A DNA stretch of 64,000 nt from Variovorax sp. 770b2 (GCF_900115685.1 NZ_FOXJ01000001.1:2141796-2205795); one strand, 5' to 3'. Shown: positions 17,882 to 26,630, numbered from the stretch's first letter. Numbers and translations are program-made. The notes: a model not told the origin generated them from the sequence alone.

Positions 17882-18455
17882 CGTGTGCATGCCCCGCGAC
17901 CAGCTGCATCACCAGGCGCGGCGCCGCCGACGACTGCACCTTGGCGCTTCGCACCGTGCGCGGTGTCCAGCCGAGTTTCACGACCAAGGTGTGCCCCGTC
18001 TGGCTGCACGCCCACGTGTATTCGTCCGCCGCCGCATTCCAGGGCGCTTCGTCGAAGCACACGCTCAGGCGCGCATCGGGCAGGGCCTTGGCGATGCGGC
18101 GCTTCCACTCGCTCATGTCCCACGTCGCAAGGTCCGCGGTGCTGCAGGCCGCACCGGACGCCACGCAAGCACCGCCGGCGGAAGCGGCACCCGGTGCGGC
18201 GCCTTCACGCCAGTCTTCGACAAGGTACGCATTGGCCGCGTCGTTGCGCGCGGCCACGCCCTTGTTCATGCGCACCTTTTCCGACAACTCGCGCGCCAGG
18301 TTGAGCGCCGCCGTGAACGTGGCCGTTTCATTGCCGGTGCGCACCGACGCGAGCAGCATGCCGATCGTTCCGAGCAGCCCCACGCTCAGAACGACGATGG
18401 AAACCAATACCTCCACGAGCGAAAAGCCCGCGGCCCGATGCTTCGTTGAAGCCAT
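17862..18455 (-). CDS. pilV: PilV-type minor pilin
   Basis: A 197-residue prepilin, first gene of the minor pilin operon. ATG 18455 follows a GGGAGG ribosome site. The leader MASTKHRAAG is followed by FSLVEVLVSIVVLSVGLLGT, a pilin helix with Glu at +5, and the PilV-type LLASVRTGNETATFTAALNLARELSEKVR. Two Cys pairs are visible in the C-terminal domain. The promoter must lie in the 180-bp divergent region shared with ribD (18456-18635), where I see no convincing consensus. Confidence 0.87.
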   Translation of the reverse strand: MASTKHRAAGFSLVEVLVSIVVLSVGLLGTIGMLLASVRTGNETATFTAALNLARELSEKVRMNKGVAARNDAANAYLVEDWREGAAPGAASAGGACVASGAACSTADLATWDMSEWKRRIAKALPDARLSVCFDEAPWNAAADEYTWACSQTGHTLVVKLGWTPRTVRSAKVQSSAAPRLVMQLVAGHAHDGQAGS

Positions 18456-18635
18456 GTTCGATGTCCTCCCTGATCTGCTGCAACTTGTGTTGCTTCTTTG
18501 TTCCCGCCATCGAACTTCGAGCGTAGAGGCCGCGTGCAACGGCGCGCGCACCGTTCATCCGCATCGGCATGCCGCTCGTATGATCGAACGGCACCGGTGT
18601 TAAATTTTTCCGTCCATCCCCCTCTCCCTGTTTTC

Positions 18636-19763
18636 ATGCCCTCACCCGAACAAGACACGCAGCACATCGCGACGGCCTTGCGCCTGGCTTCCGACGCGCT
18701 GCTGCTGACCGATCCGAACCCGCGCGTGGGCTGCGTGCTGTGCGATGCCGGCGGGCGCGTGCTGGGCCAGGGCCATACGCAGAAGGCCGGCGGTCCGCAT
18801 GCCGAAGTGATGGCGTTGCGCGATGCGGCGGCGCAGGGCCATTCGGTCGAAGGCGCGACGGCCTACGTCACGCTGGAGCCCTGCTCGCACCATGGCCGCA
18901 CGGGCCCCTGCTGCGATGCGCTGATCGCGGCCGGCATCGGACGGGTCGTGGCCTCATTGGCCGATCCGAACCCGCTGGTCGCGGGCCAGGGCTTCGAGCG
19001 GCTGCGCGCGGCGGGTGTCGAGGTCGAAGTCGGCCCCGGCGCCGCCGAATCGCGCGAACTCAACATCGGCTTCTTCAGCCGCATGGTCCGCAAGACACCG
19101 TGGGTGCGGCTCAAGGTGGCGGCCTCGCTGGACGGCAAGACGGGCTTGGAGAACGGCGTGAGCCAATGGATCACCGCCGAGGCCGCACGCACCGACGGCC
19201 ATGCCTGGCGCGCCCGCGCGAGCGCCGTGCTTACCGGCGTCGGCACCGTGCTCGAAGACAACCCGCGCCTGGACGTGCGCCTGGTCGAGACGCCGCGCCA
19301 GCCGTACCTCGTGGTGGTCGACAGCCGCCTCCAGACACCGCCTGACGCTCACATATTCATAGCGGGCCGCCCGGTCTGGATCTATGCGGCCGTGCGGGAC
19401 GAAGCCAGGGCCGCCGCGCTCGAAGCCCGCGGCGCCACCGTCACCTGCCTGGCGAATGCCGATGGCAAGGTCGATCTGGGCGCGATGTTGAAGGACCTGG
19501 CGGCGCGCGGCGTCAACGAGTTGCACGTCGAGTCGGGCCACAAGCTCAATGGTTCGCTGCTGCGCGAGGGCTGTGTCGACGAACTGCTCGTTTACCTCGC
19601 GCCCAAGGTGATCGGCCGCGGGCTGGACATGGCCAGCCACATCCACGCAGACGGTCCGCTGACCGCGCTCGCGGGCGCCCTGCCCCTCGAATTCAGGTCC
19701 GTCGACATGCTGGGGCCGGACATCCGGATCCTCGCCCGGGTCCGCGAGAAAGACGCCTTCTAG
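18636..19763 (+). CDS. ribD: Bifunctional riboflavin biosynthesis deaminase/reductase RibD
   Basis: A 375-residue enzyme from ATG 18636 (MPSPEQDTQHIATAL); no strong ribosome site is visible. The N-terminal deaminase domain (1-150) has the zinc/catalytic motif H55-A-E57 and the cysteines C83 and C92 in EPCSHHGRTGPC. The C-terminal reductase domain (150-375) begins VRLKVAASLDGKTG. It deaminates the product of GTP cyclohydrolase II and then reduces the ribosyl side chain, two steps of riboflavin synthesis. No FMN riboswitch is visible upstream. A 133-bp spacer separates it from ribE. Confidence 0.95.
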   Translation: MPSPEQDTQHIATALRLASDALLLTDPNPRVGCVLCDAGGRVLGQGHTQKAGGPHAEVMALRDAAAQGHSVEGATAYVTLEPCSHHGRTGPCCDALIAAGIGRVVASLADPNPLVAGQGFERLRAAGVEVEVGPGAAESRELNIGFFSRMVRKTPWVRLKVAASLDGKTGLENGVSQWITAEAARTDGHAWRARASAVLTGVGTVLEDNPRLDVRLVETPRQPYLVVVDSRLQTPPDAHIFIAGRPVWIYAAVRDEARAAALEARGATVTCLANADGKVDLGAMLKDLAARGVNELHVESGHKLNGSLLREGCVDELLVYLAPKVIGRGLDMASHIHADGPLTALAGALPLEFRSVDMLGPDIRILARVREKDAF

Positions 19764-19896
19764 AGAGGCGGATCGTGGCCGCCGCCGCCGGCCAGCCTCG
19801 AGGCGAGCCGGGCCTCTCCCTCGGGGGGTGGCGAATTACATGGCGCAAAGCGCCATGAAAAGCCGGGGGGCCTTCGATGTCTGCGAAAATGTGCGA

Positions 19897-20562
19897 ATGT
19901 TCACCGGAATCATCACCGGCGTGGGGCGCATCGCCGCCATCCACGACCTCGGCACCTCCTCCTCCTACGGCAAAAGACTCAGCATTGCGGTGCCTGACGG
20001 CTATCTCGACGACGTCGGGCTGGGCGACAGCATCGCGCTGAACGGCGCCTGCATGACCGTCACCACGCTCGCCCCCGAGCGACAGCAGTTCACCATCGAC
20101 ATCTCGGCCGAATCCCTCGACAAGACCGCGGGCCTCACCGACGAAGGCAGCCGCATCAACCTCGAGAAGGCCCTGCGCGCCAGCGACCGCCTGGGCGGCC
20201 ACATCGTCTCGGGCCATGTGGACGGCATCGGCACGGTGAGCTTCTTCCAGCCGGTGGGCGAAAGCTGGGAACTGCGCGTGGTCGCACCGCCCGCCCTCGC
20301 CCGCTTTCTTGCCTACAAGGGCTCGATCACCATCAACGGCGTGAGCCTCACGGTCAACAGCGTGAAAGACATCGCCGACGGTGCCGAGATCAGCATCAAC
20401 CTGATCCCGCACACCGTGGACAACACCTCCCTGGGCGGCCTTTCGGCCGGCTCGAAGGTCAACCTCGAAATCGATACCGTGGCGCGCTACGTGGAGCGGA
20501 TGCTCCAGGCCGGCGTTCTGGTCCCGCCGACCGCCACGTACTCCAAGGACACCGCCGAATGA
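19897..20562 (+). CDS. ribE: Riboflavin synthase, alpha subunit
   Basis: A 221-residue protein from ATG 19897 (MFTGIITGVG), the invariant family N-terminus; the longer frame from 19828 covers a hairpin and is not used. Two tandem lumazine-binding beta-barrels are present (about 1-95 and 96-200), the first with LNGACMTV and the second with SGHVDGIG and INGVSLTVN. It converts two 6,7-dimethyl-8-ribityllumazine molecules to riboflavin. A perfect 8-bp palindrome with an AAA loop (19839-19857) lies about 40 bases upstream. The stop codon overlaps the ribBA start (ATGA). Confidence 0.95.
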   Translation: MFTGIITGVGRIAAIHDLGTSSSYGKRLSIAVPDGYLDDVGLGDSIALNGACMTVTTLAPERQQFTIDISAESLDKTAGLTDEGSRINLEKALRASDRLGGHIVSGHVDGIGTVSFFQPVGESWELRVVAPPALARFLAYKGSITINGVSLTVNSVKDIADGAEISINLIPHTVDNTSLGGLSAGSKVNLEIDTVARYVERMLQAGVLVPPTATYSKDTAE

Positions 20563-21713
20563 ATGCCTCCGTCACGCCGATCGGCGCCGCCCCCAGCGCC
20601 GCGCGCGCCCCCGCACCGATCGCCTCGGTCGAAGAAATCGTGGCCGAGCTGGCCGCGGGCCGCATGGTGATCCTCGTGGACGAGGAAGACCGCGAGAACG
20701 AGGGCGACATCGTCATCGCGGCCGACCACATCACGGCCGAGTCCATCAACTTCATGGCGCGCCATGCACGCGGCCTCATCTGCCTCACGCTCTCTCGCGA
20801 AATGTGCGAGCGGCTGCAACTGCCGCCGATGGTTGCGCGCAACGGCGCCAAGCACTCGACCGCCTTCACCGTGTCGATCGAAGCGGCCGAAGGCGTCACC
20901 ACCGGCATTTCGGCCGCCGACCGCGCCCGCACCGTGCAGGCCGCCGTGGCGCGCAATGCCGTGGCCGCCGACCTGGTGCAGCCCGGCCACATCTTCCCGC
21001 TGCAGGCAGTGGACGGCGGCGTGCTGATGCGTGCCGGCCATACCGAAGCCGGCTGCGACCTGGCCGCCATGGCCGGCTGCTCGCCCGCCTCGGTGATCTG
21101 CGAGGTGATGAACGAAGACGGCACCATGGCGCGCCTGCCCGACCTGCAGATCTTCGCGGCCGAGCACGACATCAAGATCGGCACCATCGCCGCGCTCATC
21201 GAGCACAGGAGCCGCACCGAATCGCTGGTCGAGAAGGTCGGCTGCCGCGAGATTCAAACGGCCTGGGGCGCCTTCACCGCCCACGCCTTCACCGACAAGC
21301 CCAGCCGCGGCGTGCACCTGGCGCTGGTGCGCGGCAAGTGGTCGCCCGAAGACACGGTGTCGGTGCGCGTGCACGAGCCGCTCTCGGTGCTCGATGCGCT
21401 CGAAATCAACCGCTCGCTGCACTCCTGGAGCCTGGACGCCAGCCTCTCGCACATCGCGACCGAGGGCAAGGGCGTGGCCGTGCTGCTGAATTGCGGCGAG
21501 ACCGCCGGCGAGCTGCTCGCGCAATTCGACGGCACCGCGCGTCCCGCGCAGGCCCCCGAGCGCGGGCGCATGGACCTGCGCAGCTACGGCATCGGCGCGC
21601 AGATCCTGCGCGAATGCGGCGTGCACAAGATGAACCTGCTGGGCACGCCGCGGCGCATGCCCAGCATGGCAGCGGGCTACGGCCTGGAAATTGCCGGCTA
21701 CCTCAAAAGATGA
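20559..21713 (+). CDS. ribBA: DHBP synthase RibB fused to a degenerate GTP cyclohydrolase II-like domain
   Basis: A 384-residue protein overlapping ribE by 4 bases. The N-terminal 210 residues are a complete 3,4-dihydroxy-2-butanone-4-phosphate synthase, with VDEEDRENEGD, ICLTLSREMCERL and RAGHTEAGCDL, which makes the four-carbon unit of the lumazine ring from ribulose 5-phosphate. The C-terminal part aligns in length with GTP cyclohydrolase II, but the zinc/catalytic segment (family pattern C-x-x-E-C-x-T-G...R-C-D-C-G) is absent and replaced by HEPLSVLDALEINRSL. GTP cyclohydrolase II activity is therefore unlikely. Such RibBX-like fusions are known; a separate RibA is expected elsewhere. Confidence 0.93.
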   Translation: MNASVTPIGAAPSAARAPAPIASVEEIVAELAAGRMVILVDEEDRENEGDIVIAADHITAESINFMARHARGLICLTLSREMCERLQLPPMVARNGAKHSTAFTVSIEAAEGVTTGISAADRARTVQAAVARNAVAADLVQPGHIFPLQAVDGGVLMRAGHTEAGCDLAAMAGCSPASVICEVMNEDGTMARLPDLQIFAAEHDIKIGTIAALIEHRSRTESLVEKVGCREIQTAWGAFTAHAFTDKPSRGVHLALVRGKWSPEDTVSVRVHEPLSVLDALEINRSLHSWSLDASLSHIATEGKGVAVLLNCGETAGELLAQFDGTARPAQAPERGRMDLRSYGIGAQILRECGVHKMNLLGTPRRMPSMAAGYGLEIAGYLKR

Positions 21714-21715
21714 CG

Positions 21716-21810
21716 TACACCCCCAGTCTTCGCGCACTTCGTGTCGCTTCGCCAACCCCCTTGCAGGGGGCGATACCTGCGGCCCGGCAAAGCCGGTTCC
21801 GCGGTATTTC
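21716..21810 (-). repeat. Dispersed stop-codon-linked repeat, family 1, copy A
   Basis: About 95 bp fill the space between the ribBA stop and the ribH ribosome site. Read on the minus strand it shares AACCGGCTTTGCCGG, a CCCCCTGCAAGGGGG hairpin and GGCGAAGCGACACGAAGTGC with copies at 47326-47430 and 48028-48129. Relative to the upstream gene, all three begin 1-6 bases after the stop codon and have the same orientation. Confidence 0.85.
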
Positions 21811-21830
21811 CAACAGGAGCAATTGAGATC

Positions 21831-22298
21831 ATGCAAGGTGCAAACAAGGGAGCGGATGCGAAGCCGCTGAACGGCAAGGGCCTTCGCATCGGCATCGTGC
21901 AGGCGCGCTTCAACGCCGACATCACCGACGCGCTGGCGGCGGCGTGCCTGGCCGAGCTCGAAGCGCTGGGCGTGGCCGCGGCGGACATCCATCACCTGAA
22001 GGTGCCTGGCGCGCTCGAAGTGCCCGTGGCGCTGCAGGCGCTGGCCGAGCGCGGCGGATACCACGCGCTCGTCGCGCTGGGCTGCATCATCCGCGGCGAG
22101 ACCTACCACTTCGAACTGGTGGCCAACGAATCGGGCGCGAGCGTGAGCCGCATCGCGCTCGATTACCGCCTTCCCATCGCCAACGCGATCCTCACCACCG
22201 AAAACCTGGCACAGGCTGTCGCACGGCAAACAGACAAGGGCCGCGATGCAGCCCAGGTCGCCGTCGAGATGGCGCAACTGCTGGCTACCCTTTCATGA
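21831..22298 (+). CDS. ribH: 6,7-dimethyl-8-ribityllumazine synthase
   Basis: A 155-residue protein starting at ATG 21831, with CAGGAG upstream at the edge of the repeat element. Family motifs are [14 protein letters not shown], the [13 protein letters not shown] loop, [19 protein letters not shown] (with the catalytic His region) and [10 protein letters not shown]. It condenses the RibB product with the pyrimidine made by RibD to form lumazine, the substrate of RibE, and assembles as an icosahedral or pentameric shell. The ATGA overlap with nusB indicates translational coupling. Confidence 0.96.
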   Translation: MQGANKGADAKPLNGKGLRIGIVQARFNADITDALAAACLAELEALGVAAADIHHLKVPGALEVPVALQALAERGGYHALVALGCIIRGETYHFELVANESGASVSRIALDYRLPIANAILTTENLAQAVARQTDKGRDAAQVAVEMAQLLATLS

Positions 22299-22831
22299 CC
22301 GAAGACACCACCAAGGCAGGCGGCGCCAAGCCCCGCCAGACGCGCACGGGCCTTACCAGCACCGGCGCGCGCAAGGCTTCGGCCAAGTCGAACCGCAGCC
22401 GCGCACGCGAGTTCGCGCTGCAGGCGCTCTACCAGCACCTGGTGGGCCGCAACGACCCGACCGACATCGACCACTTCACGCGCGACCTCGCCGGCTTCCA
22501 CAAGGCCGATGCCGCGCACTACGACGCGCTGCTGCACGGCTCCATCGACAACGCCGAAGCGCTCGACACGCTGATCCGCCCGCTGCTGGACCGCAAGTTC
22601 GAGGAGATCTCGCCCATCGAGCACGCCGTGATGTGGATCGGCGTGTACGAGTTCCAGAACTGCCCCGACGTGCCGTGGCGCGTGGTGCTCAACGAGTGCA
22701 TCGAGCTCGCCAAGGAATTCGGCGGCACCGACGGCCACAAGTACGTGAACGCCGTGCTCAACGGGCTGGCGCCGCAGTTGCGGCCGCTCGAAGTGGAAGC
22801 CGACCGCGCATCCGGCAAGGCGAAGGCATGA
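22295..22831 (+). CDS. nusB: Transcription antitermination factor NusB
   Basis: A 178-residue all-helical protein. The first 25 residues are a basic, Thr-rich extension; the NusB fold starts at [17 protein letters not shown] and ends with [29 protein letters not shown], the typical family ending. NusB with NusE binds boxA RNA and supports antitermination of rRNA operons. It overlaps ribH and the following aminotransferase by ATGA at both ends. The ribH-nusB pair is conserved in proteobacteria. Confidence 0.95.
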   Translation: MTEDTTKAGGAKPRQTRTGLTSTGARKASAKSNRSRAREFALQALYQHLVGRNDPTDIDHFTRDLAGFHKADAAHYDALLHGSIDNAEALDTLIRPLLDRKFEEISPIEHAVMWIGVYEFQNCPDVPWRVVLNECIELAKEFGGTDGHKYVNAVLNGLAPQLRPLEVEADRASGKAKA

Positions 22832-24024
22832 GGATTTCGACGCGCGCGGAGCGCATCGAGCCCTTCTATGTGATGGAGGTGGCGAAGGCCGCGGGCGTGC
22901 TCGCGCGCGAGGTGGCGCACACCGACCGGCCGATGATCTTCCTGAACATCGGCGAGCCCGACTTCACCGCACCGCCGCTGGTGCAGGAAGCCGCCCTTCG
23001 CGCCGTGCGTGCCGGCGCCACGCAGTACACGCAGGCCACCGGCCTTGACCACCTGCGCGAGCGCATCAGCGGCTGGTACCGCGAGCGCTTCAACGTCGAC
23101 GTGCCGGCCCGCCGCATCGTGGTGACGGCCGGCGCCTCGGCCGCGCTGCAGCTGGCGTGCCTGGCGCTGATCGAATCGGGCGACGAGATCCTGCTGCCCG
23201 ACCCGAGCTACCCCTGCAACCGCCATTTCGTCAGCGCTGCGGACGGCAAGGCCGTGTTGATCCCGACCACGGCCGAAGAGCGCTTCCAGCTCACCGCCGC
23301 CAAGGTCGAGGCCGCCTGGACCGACAAGACACGCGGCGTGCTGCTCGCTTCGCCCTCCAACCCGACCGGCACCTCGATCGCGCCGGACGAGCTGCGCCGC
23401 ATCCACAAGGTGGTGTCCGATCGCGGCGGCATCACGCTGATCGACGAGATCTACCTGGGCCTGTCCTACGACGATGCCTTCGGGCAGACGGCGCTGGCCA
23501 TCGACGACAACGTCATCAGCATCAACAGCTTCAGCAAGTACTTCAACATGACCGGCTGGCGCCTGGGCTGGCTGGTGGTGCCCGAAGCGCTGGTGCCGGT
23601 GGTCGAGCGGCTGGCGCAGAACCTGTTCATCTGCGCGAGCACGGTGTCGCAGTACGCCGCGCTCGCCTGCTTCGAAGCGCCCAGCATCGCCGAGTACGAA
23701 CGCCGCCGCGCCGAGTTCAAGGCGCGCCGCGACTGGTTCATTCCGCAGCTCGATGCCCTGGGCCTGAACGTGCCCGTGGTGCCCGATGGCGCCTTCTACG
23801 CCTGGGCCGACTGCTCGAGCTTTGCCGAGAAGCTCGGCATCTCGGGCAGCTGGGATTTCGCCTTCGAGACCATGAAGCGCGCCCACGTCGCCATCACGCC
23901 GGGCCGCGACTTCGGCACGGCCGAGACGGCGAAGTTCGTGCGCTTCTCCACCGCGAGCTCGATGGAACACCTGAAGGAATCGGTCGAGCGCCTGCGGGCG
24001 ATGGCCGAGAACCGGGCGCAATGA
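22828..24024 (+). CDS. Class I/II pyridoxal-phosphate aminotransferase
   Basis: A 398-residue fold-type I PLP enzyme with ATG 22828 overlapping the nusB stop. Motifs are [11 protein letters not shown] near the N-terminus, [18 protein letters not shown], the aspartate in [12 protein letters not shown] and the PLP lysine in [15 protein letters not shown]; a C-terminal arginine in [14 protein letters not shown] would bind the substrate carboxylate. This subgroup resembles aspartate/alanine/aromatic aminotransferases; substrate cannot be assigned. The stop codon is overlapped by a 60-bp repeat shared with the site before the DUF4011 helicase. Confidence 0.9.
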   Translation: MRISTRAERIEPFYVMEVAKAAGVLAREVAHTDRPMIFLNIGEPDFTAPPLVQEAALRAVRAGATQYTQATGLDHLRERISGWYRERFNVDVPARRIVVTAGASAALQLACLALIESGDEILLPDPSYPCNRHFVSAADGKAVLIPTTAEERFQLTAAKVEAAWTDKTRGVLLASPSNPTGTSIAPDELRRIHKVVSDRGGITLIDEIYLGLSYDDAFGQTALAIDDNVISINSFSKYFNMTGWRLGWLVVPEALVPVVERLAQNLFICASTVSQYAALACFEAPSIAEYERRRAEFKARRDWFIPQLDALGLNVPVVPDGAFYAWADCSSFAEKLGISGSWDFAFETMKRAHVAITPGRDFGTAETAKFVRFSTASSMEHLKESVERLRAMAENRAQ

Positions 24025-24080
24025 GCGCAGCGCCGGGCCGCCCCAGGCAAGCGCGCGCCGCAGTGCAACGCACAGAGGCA
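24021..24080 (+). repeat. Dispersed stop-codon-linked repeat, family 2, copy 1
   Basis: About 60 bp beginning ATGAGCGCAGCGCCGGGC, where the TGA is the stop codon of the aminotransferase, and ending at the ybgC start. It is nearly identical to 29756-29816. Read from its own ATG it encodes [16 protein letters not shown], which could be a 22-aa peptide but is more likely a by-product of the repeat. Confidence 0.8.
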
Positions 24081-24544
24081 TGCCGGTGAGCTACGCGTTC
24101 CCGATCCGCGTCTACTGGGAAGACACCGATGCCGGCGGCATCGTGTTCTACGCCAACTACCTGAAGTTCATGGAGCGCGGGCGCACCGAGTGGCTGCGCT
24201 CCCTGGGCATCGCGCAGCGCAAGCTGCGCGAAGAAACCGGCGGCCAGTTCGTGGTGAGCGAAACGCAGCTCAAATACCATCGGCCCTCGCGCCTGGACGA
24301 CGAACTGCTGGTGACAGCCGATGTTCAACAATTGGGCACCGCGTCATTGATAATCAGACAGCAAGTGCTATCAAAAACAGAGCAAGAGCGAACCGGTGCC
24401 CCGGAACCGGTCTTGCTGTGCGAAGGCACGATCCGCATCGGGTGGGTGGATGCCGCCACATTGCGCCCCGCACGCATACCGCCCCAGGTTTCGGGAACCC
24501 TCGAGCACTACGGCGGCTCCATGACTCAACCTTTCAAGCCATGA
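24080..24544 (+). CDS. ybgC: Tol-Pal-associated acyl-CoA thioesterase YbgC
   Basis: A 154-residue hot-dog-fold protein. The catalytic aspartate D17 lies in YWEDTDAGGIVFYANYLKF, and MERGRTEWLRSLGI follows, both diagnostic. The YbgC family hydrolyses acyl-CoA or acyl-ACP and is co-encoded with tolQRA. Around residues 85-110 the gene contains an AT-rich stretch (24335-24385, with GCTATCAAAAACAGAGC) that lengthens a loop by about ten residues compared with E. coli YbgC and reads in frame; it looks like an inserted repeat remnant. The stop overlaps the tolQ start (ATGA). Confidence 0.93.
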   Translation: MPVSYAFPIRVYWEDTDAGGIVFYANYLKFMERGRTEWLRSLGIAQRKLREETGGQFVVSETQLKYHRPSRLDDELLVTADVQQLGTASLIIRQQVLSKTEQERTGAPEPVLLCEGTIRIGWVDAATLRPARIPPQVSGTLEHYGGSMTQPFKP

Positions 24545-25263
24545 ACCAAGATCTTTCCATCATCAACCTCCTGCTCCACGCCAGTTTCGTGGTGCAACTG
24601 GTCGTGCTGCTGCTCGTGATCGTCTCGATCGCCAGCTGGGCCGCGATCATCCGCAAGTACTTCGCGCTGCGGCGCATGCGCGCCCTGAACGACGACTTCG
24701 AGCGCGAGTTCTGGTCGGGCACCAGCCTGAACGAGCTGTTCGCCTCGGCCGCGCAGAACGCCAAGTTCGCGGGCCCGATGGAGCGCATCTTCGCCTCGGG
24801 CATGCGCGAATATCAAAAACTGCGCGAGCGCCACGTGAGCGACCCTGCCACCCTGCTGGACGGCGCCCGCCGCGCGATGCGCGCGAGCTTCCAGCGCGAG
24901 CTGGACGCGGCCGAGCAGAACCTCTCGTTCCTGGCCACCGTCGGTTCGGTGTCGCCCTACGTGGGCCTCTTCGGCACCGTCTGGGGGATCATGCATGCCT
25001 TCACGGGTCTGGCCGCCCTCGCGCAGGTGACGCTCGCCACCGTGGCACCCGGCATCGCCGAAGCGCTGGTGGCCACGGCCATCGGCCTCTTCGCCGCGAT
25101 TCCCGCGGTGGTCGGCTACAACCGCTTCGCCCGCGAGATCGACAAGATCGCCATCGCACTGGAGACCTACATCGAGGAGTTCTCCAACATCCTGCAGCGC
25201 AACCTCTCGGCCAACCCGGGCGCCGCCGCCGCAGCCACCACGGTGGCTCCGGCCAACCGCTGA
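24541..25263 (+). CDS. tolQ: Tol-Pal system proton channel TolQ
   Basis: A 240-residue inner-membrane protein overlapping ybgC. Three membrane segments are visible (about 14-36, 135-158 and 172-194), with a large cytoplasmic loop between the first and second. The conserved LSFLATVGSVSPYVGLFGTVWGIM is the MotA/TolQ/ExbB proton-channel signature. With TolR it uses the proton motive force to drive TolA, which links the inner and outer membranes during constriction. Confidence 0.97.
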   Translation: MNQDLSIINLLLHASFVVQLVVLLLVIVSIASWAAIIRKYFALRRMRALNDDFEREFWSGTSLNELFASAAQNAKFAGPMERIFASGMREYQKLRERHVSDPATLLDGARRAMRASFQRELDAAEQNLSFLATVGSVSPYVGLFGTVWGIMHAFTGLAALAQVTLATVAPGIAEALVATAIGLFAAIPAVVGYNRFAREIDKIAIALETYIEEFSNILQRNLSANPGAAAAATTVAPANR

Positions 25264-25277
25264 ACGGATAGCAGCGC

Positions 25278-25715
25278 ATGCCCGCCGTTTCATCCCGGGG
25301 CCGAGGACGCCGCACGATCAACGAGATCAACATGGTCCCGTTCATCGACGTGATGCTGGTGCTCCTGATCATCTTCATGGTCACCGCGCCGCTCATCACG
25401 CCGAGCGTGATCAACCTGCCTTCGGTCGACCGCGCCAACAAGCAGCCCGACAAGCCGATCGAGATCGTCATCAAGAGCGATGACGAAGTGCAGATCAAGA
25501 AGGACCCGTCCACCGGCACTGGCGGCACGTCGATCCCCATGACGCAGATCGGCGCGGCCGCCAAGCAGGCACAGGGCGGCGACGCCGAGCGCCCCGTGGT
25601 CATCAGCGCCGACAAGACGGTGAAGTACGAAACCGTCGTGAAGGCGATGAACCAGCTCAAGCGCAGCGGCATCGAGCGCGTGGGCCTGTCGGTCACGACC
25701 ACGGGCGGCAAATAA
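25278..25715 (+). CDS. tolR: Tol-Pal system protein TolR
   Basis: A 145-residue ExbD/TolR-family protein with a single N-terminal membrane helix (about 19-40) preceded by NEINMVPFIDVMLVLL; D24 is the conserved protonatable residue of the channel. The periplasmic domain follows, with VISADKTVKYETVVKAMNQLK as the family core and an insert of about 20 residues (PSTGTGGTSIP). It starts 14 bases after tolQ. Confidence 0.97.
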   Translation: MPAVSSRGRGRRTINEINMVPFIDVMLVLLIIFMVTAPLITPSVINLPSVDRANKQPDKPIEIVIKSDDEVQIKKDPSTGTGGTSIPMTQIGAAAKQAQGGDAERPVVISADKTVKYETVVKAMNQLKRSGIERVGLSVTTTGGK

Positions 25716-25718
25716 GGC

Positions 25719-26630
25719 ATGTCGCTCGCACTGGATCGCCCCGAGTTCGCGCCTCCGCCGCAGCGCGGCACGCCGCGCGCCGTGGTGCTCGCCCTCATCG
25801 CGCATGCGTTGCTGATCGCGGCGCTGACGTGGGGCGTGCGCTGGCGCAGCGACGCCGACGAAGGCGCCGTCGATGCGGAGCTGTGGTCGTCCACGGTGCA
25901 ACAGGCCGCGCCGCGCCTGTCCGCACCGGAGGCGCCGACGCCCGCTCCCGCGCCGCCCCCTCCTGCGCCCACGCCGCCACCGCCTCCAGCAGCCAAGGCC
26001 CCCGAGCCCGCGCCCGCCCCCAAGGCCCCCGACATCGCCCTGGAGCGCGAGAAGAAGCTCAAGGAGCAGAAGGAACAGAAAGAGCGCGAACTCGAGCAGC
26101 AGCAACAGCAAAAGAAAAAAGAGCTCGAAGCCAAGCAGCGCGCCGAAGACGACGCCCAGCGCAAGAAGGAACAGCAGCAAAAGCTCGCCGACCAGAAAAA
26201 GCAGCAGGAGGCCGACGCCAAGCAGGTCGACGCCAAGAAAGCCGAGGCTGCCGCCAAGCAGGCGGCGGCAGACCGCGCGGCGACGCTCAAGCGCATGCAG
26301 GGTCTGGCGGGTGCGAGCGGTGCCGACGACGCCAAGGGCAATGCGCTGCGCTCCTCGGGCCCATCGAGCGGCTATGCCGGGCGCATCGCTGCGGCGGTCA
26401 GGCCCAACATCACCTTCGACAACAGCACCGTGGACGGCAACCCCACCGCCGAGTTCGCAGTGAATCTCGCACCCGACGGCACCATCGTCGGCGTGAAGCT
26501 CACCAGATCCAGCGGCTTGCCGGCCTGGGATGAAGCCGCCGAACGCGGCCTGCACAAGACCGAAAAAGTGCCGCGCGACATCGACGGGCGCATTTTCCCG
26601 TCGCTCATCGTGACGCTGCGTCCCAAGTAG
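25719..26630 (+). CDS. tolA: Cell envelope integrity protein TolA
   Basis: A 303-residue protein with an N-terminal membrane helix (about 24-42, VVLALIAHALLIAALTWGV), a proline-rich linker (about 65-105), a long charged coiled coil rich in K/E/Q (about 108-195), and a C-terminal domain with GYAGRIAAAVRPNITFD and AEFAVNLAPDGTIVGVKL, the TolA/TonB C-terminal fold. TolA spans the periplasm and contacts TolB/Pal. It starts 3 bases after tolR. tolB and pal, which usually follow, are not in the window. Confidence 0.95.
   Translation: MSLALDRPEFAPPPQRGTPRAVVLALIAHALLIAALTWGVRWRSDADEGAVDAELWSSTVQQAAPRLSAPEAPTPAPAPPPPAPTPPPPPAAKAPEPAPAPKAPDIALEREKKLKEQKEQKERELEQQQQQKKKELEAKQRAEDDAQRKKEQQQKLADQKKQQEADAKQVDAKKAEAAAKQAAADRAATLKRMQGLAGASGADDAKGNALRSSGPSSGYAGRIAAAVRPNITFDNSTVDGNPTAEFAVNLAPDGTIVGVKLTRSSGLPAWDEAAERGLHKTEKVPRDIDGRIFPSLIVTLRPK

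Noticed and set aside
18456..18635. FMN riboswitch upstream of ribD (also considered before ribE, ribBA and ribH)
   Set aside because: None of the conserved RFN blocks is present in any of these intergenic regions.
21716..21810. Insertion sequence end for the dispersed repeats
   Set aside because: No transposase or target duplication is visible in the window; the elements are short, multi-hairpin and REP-like.
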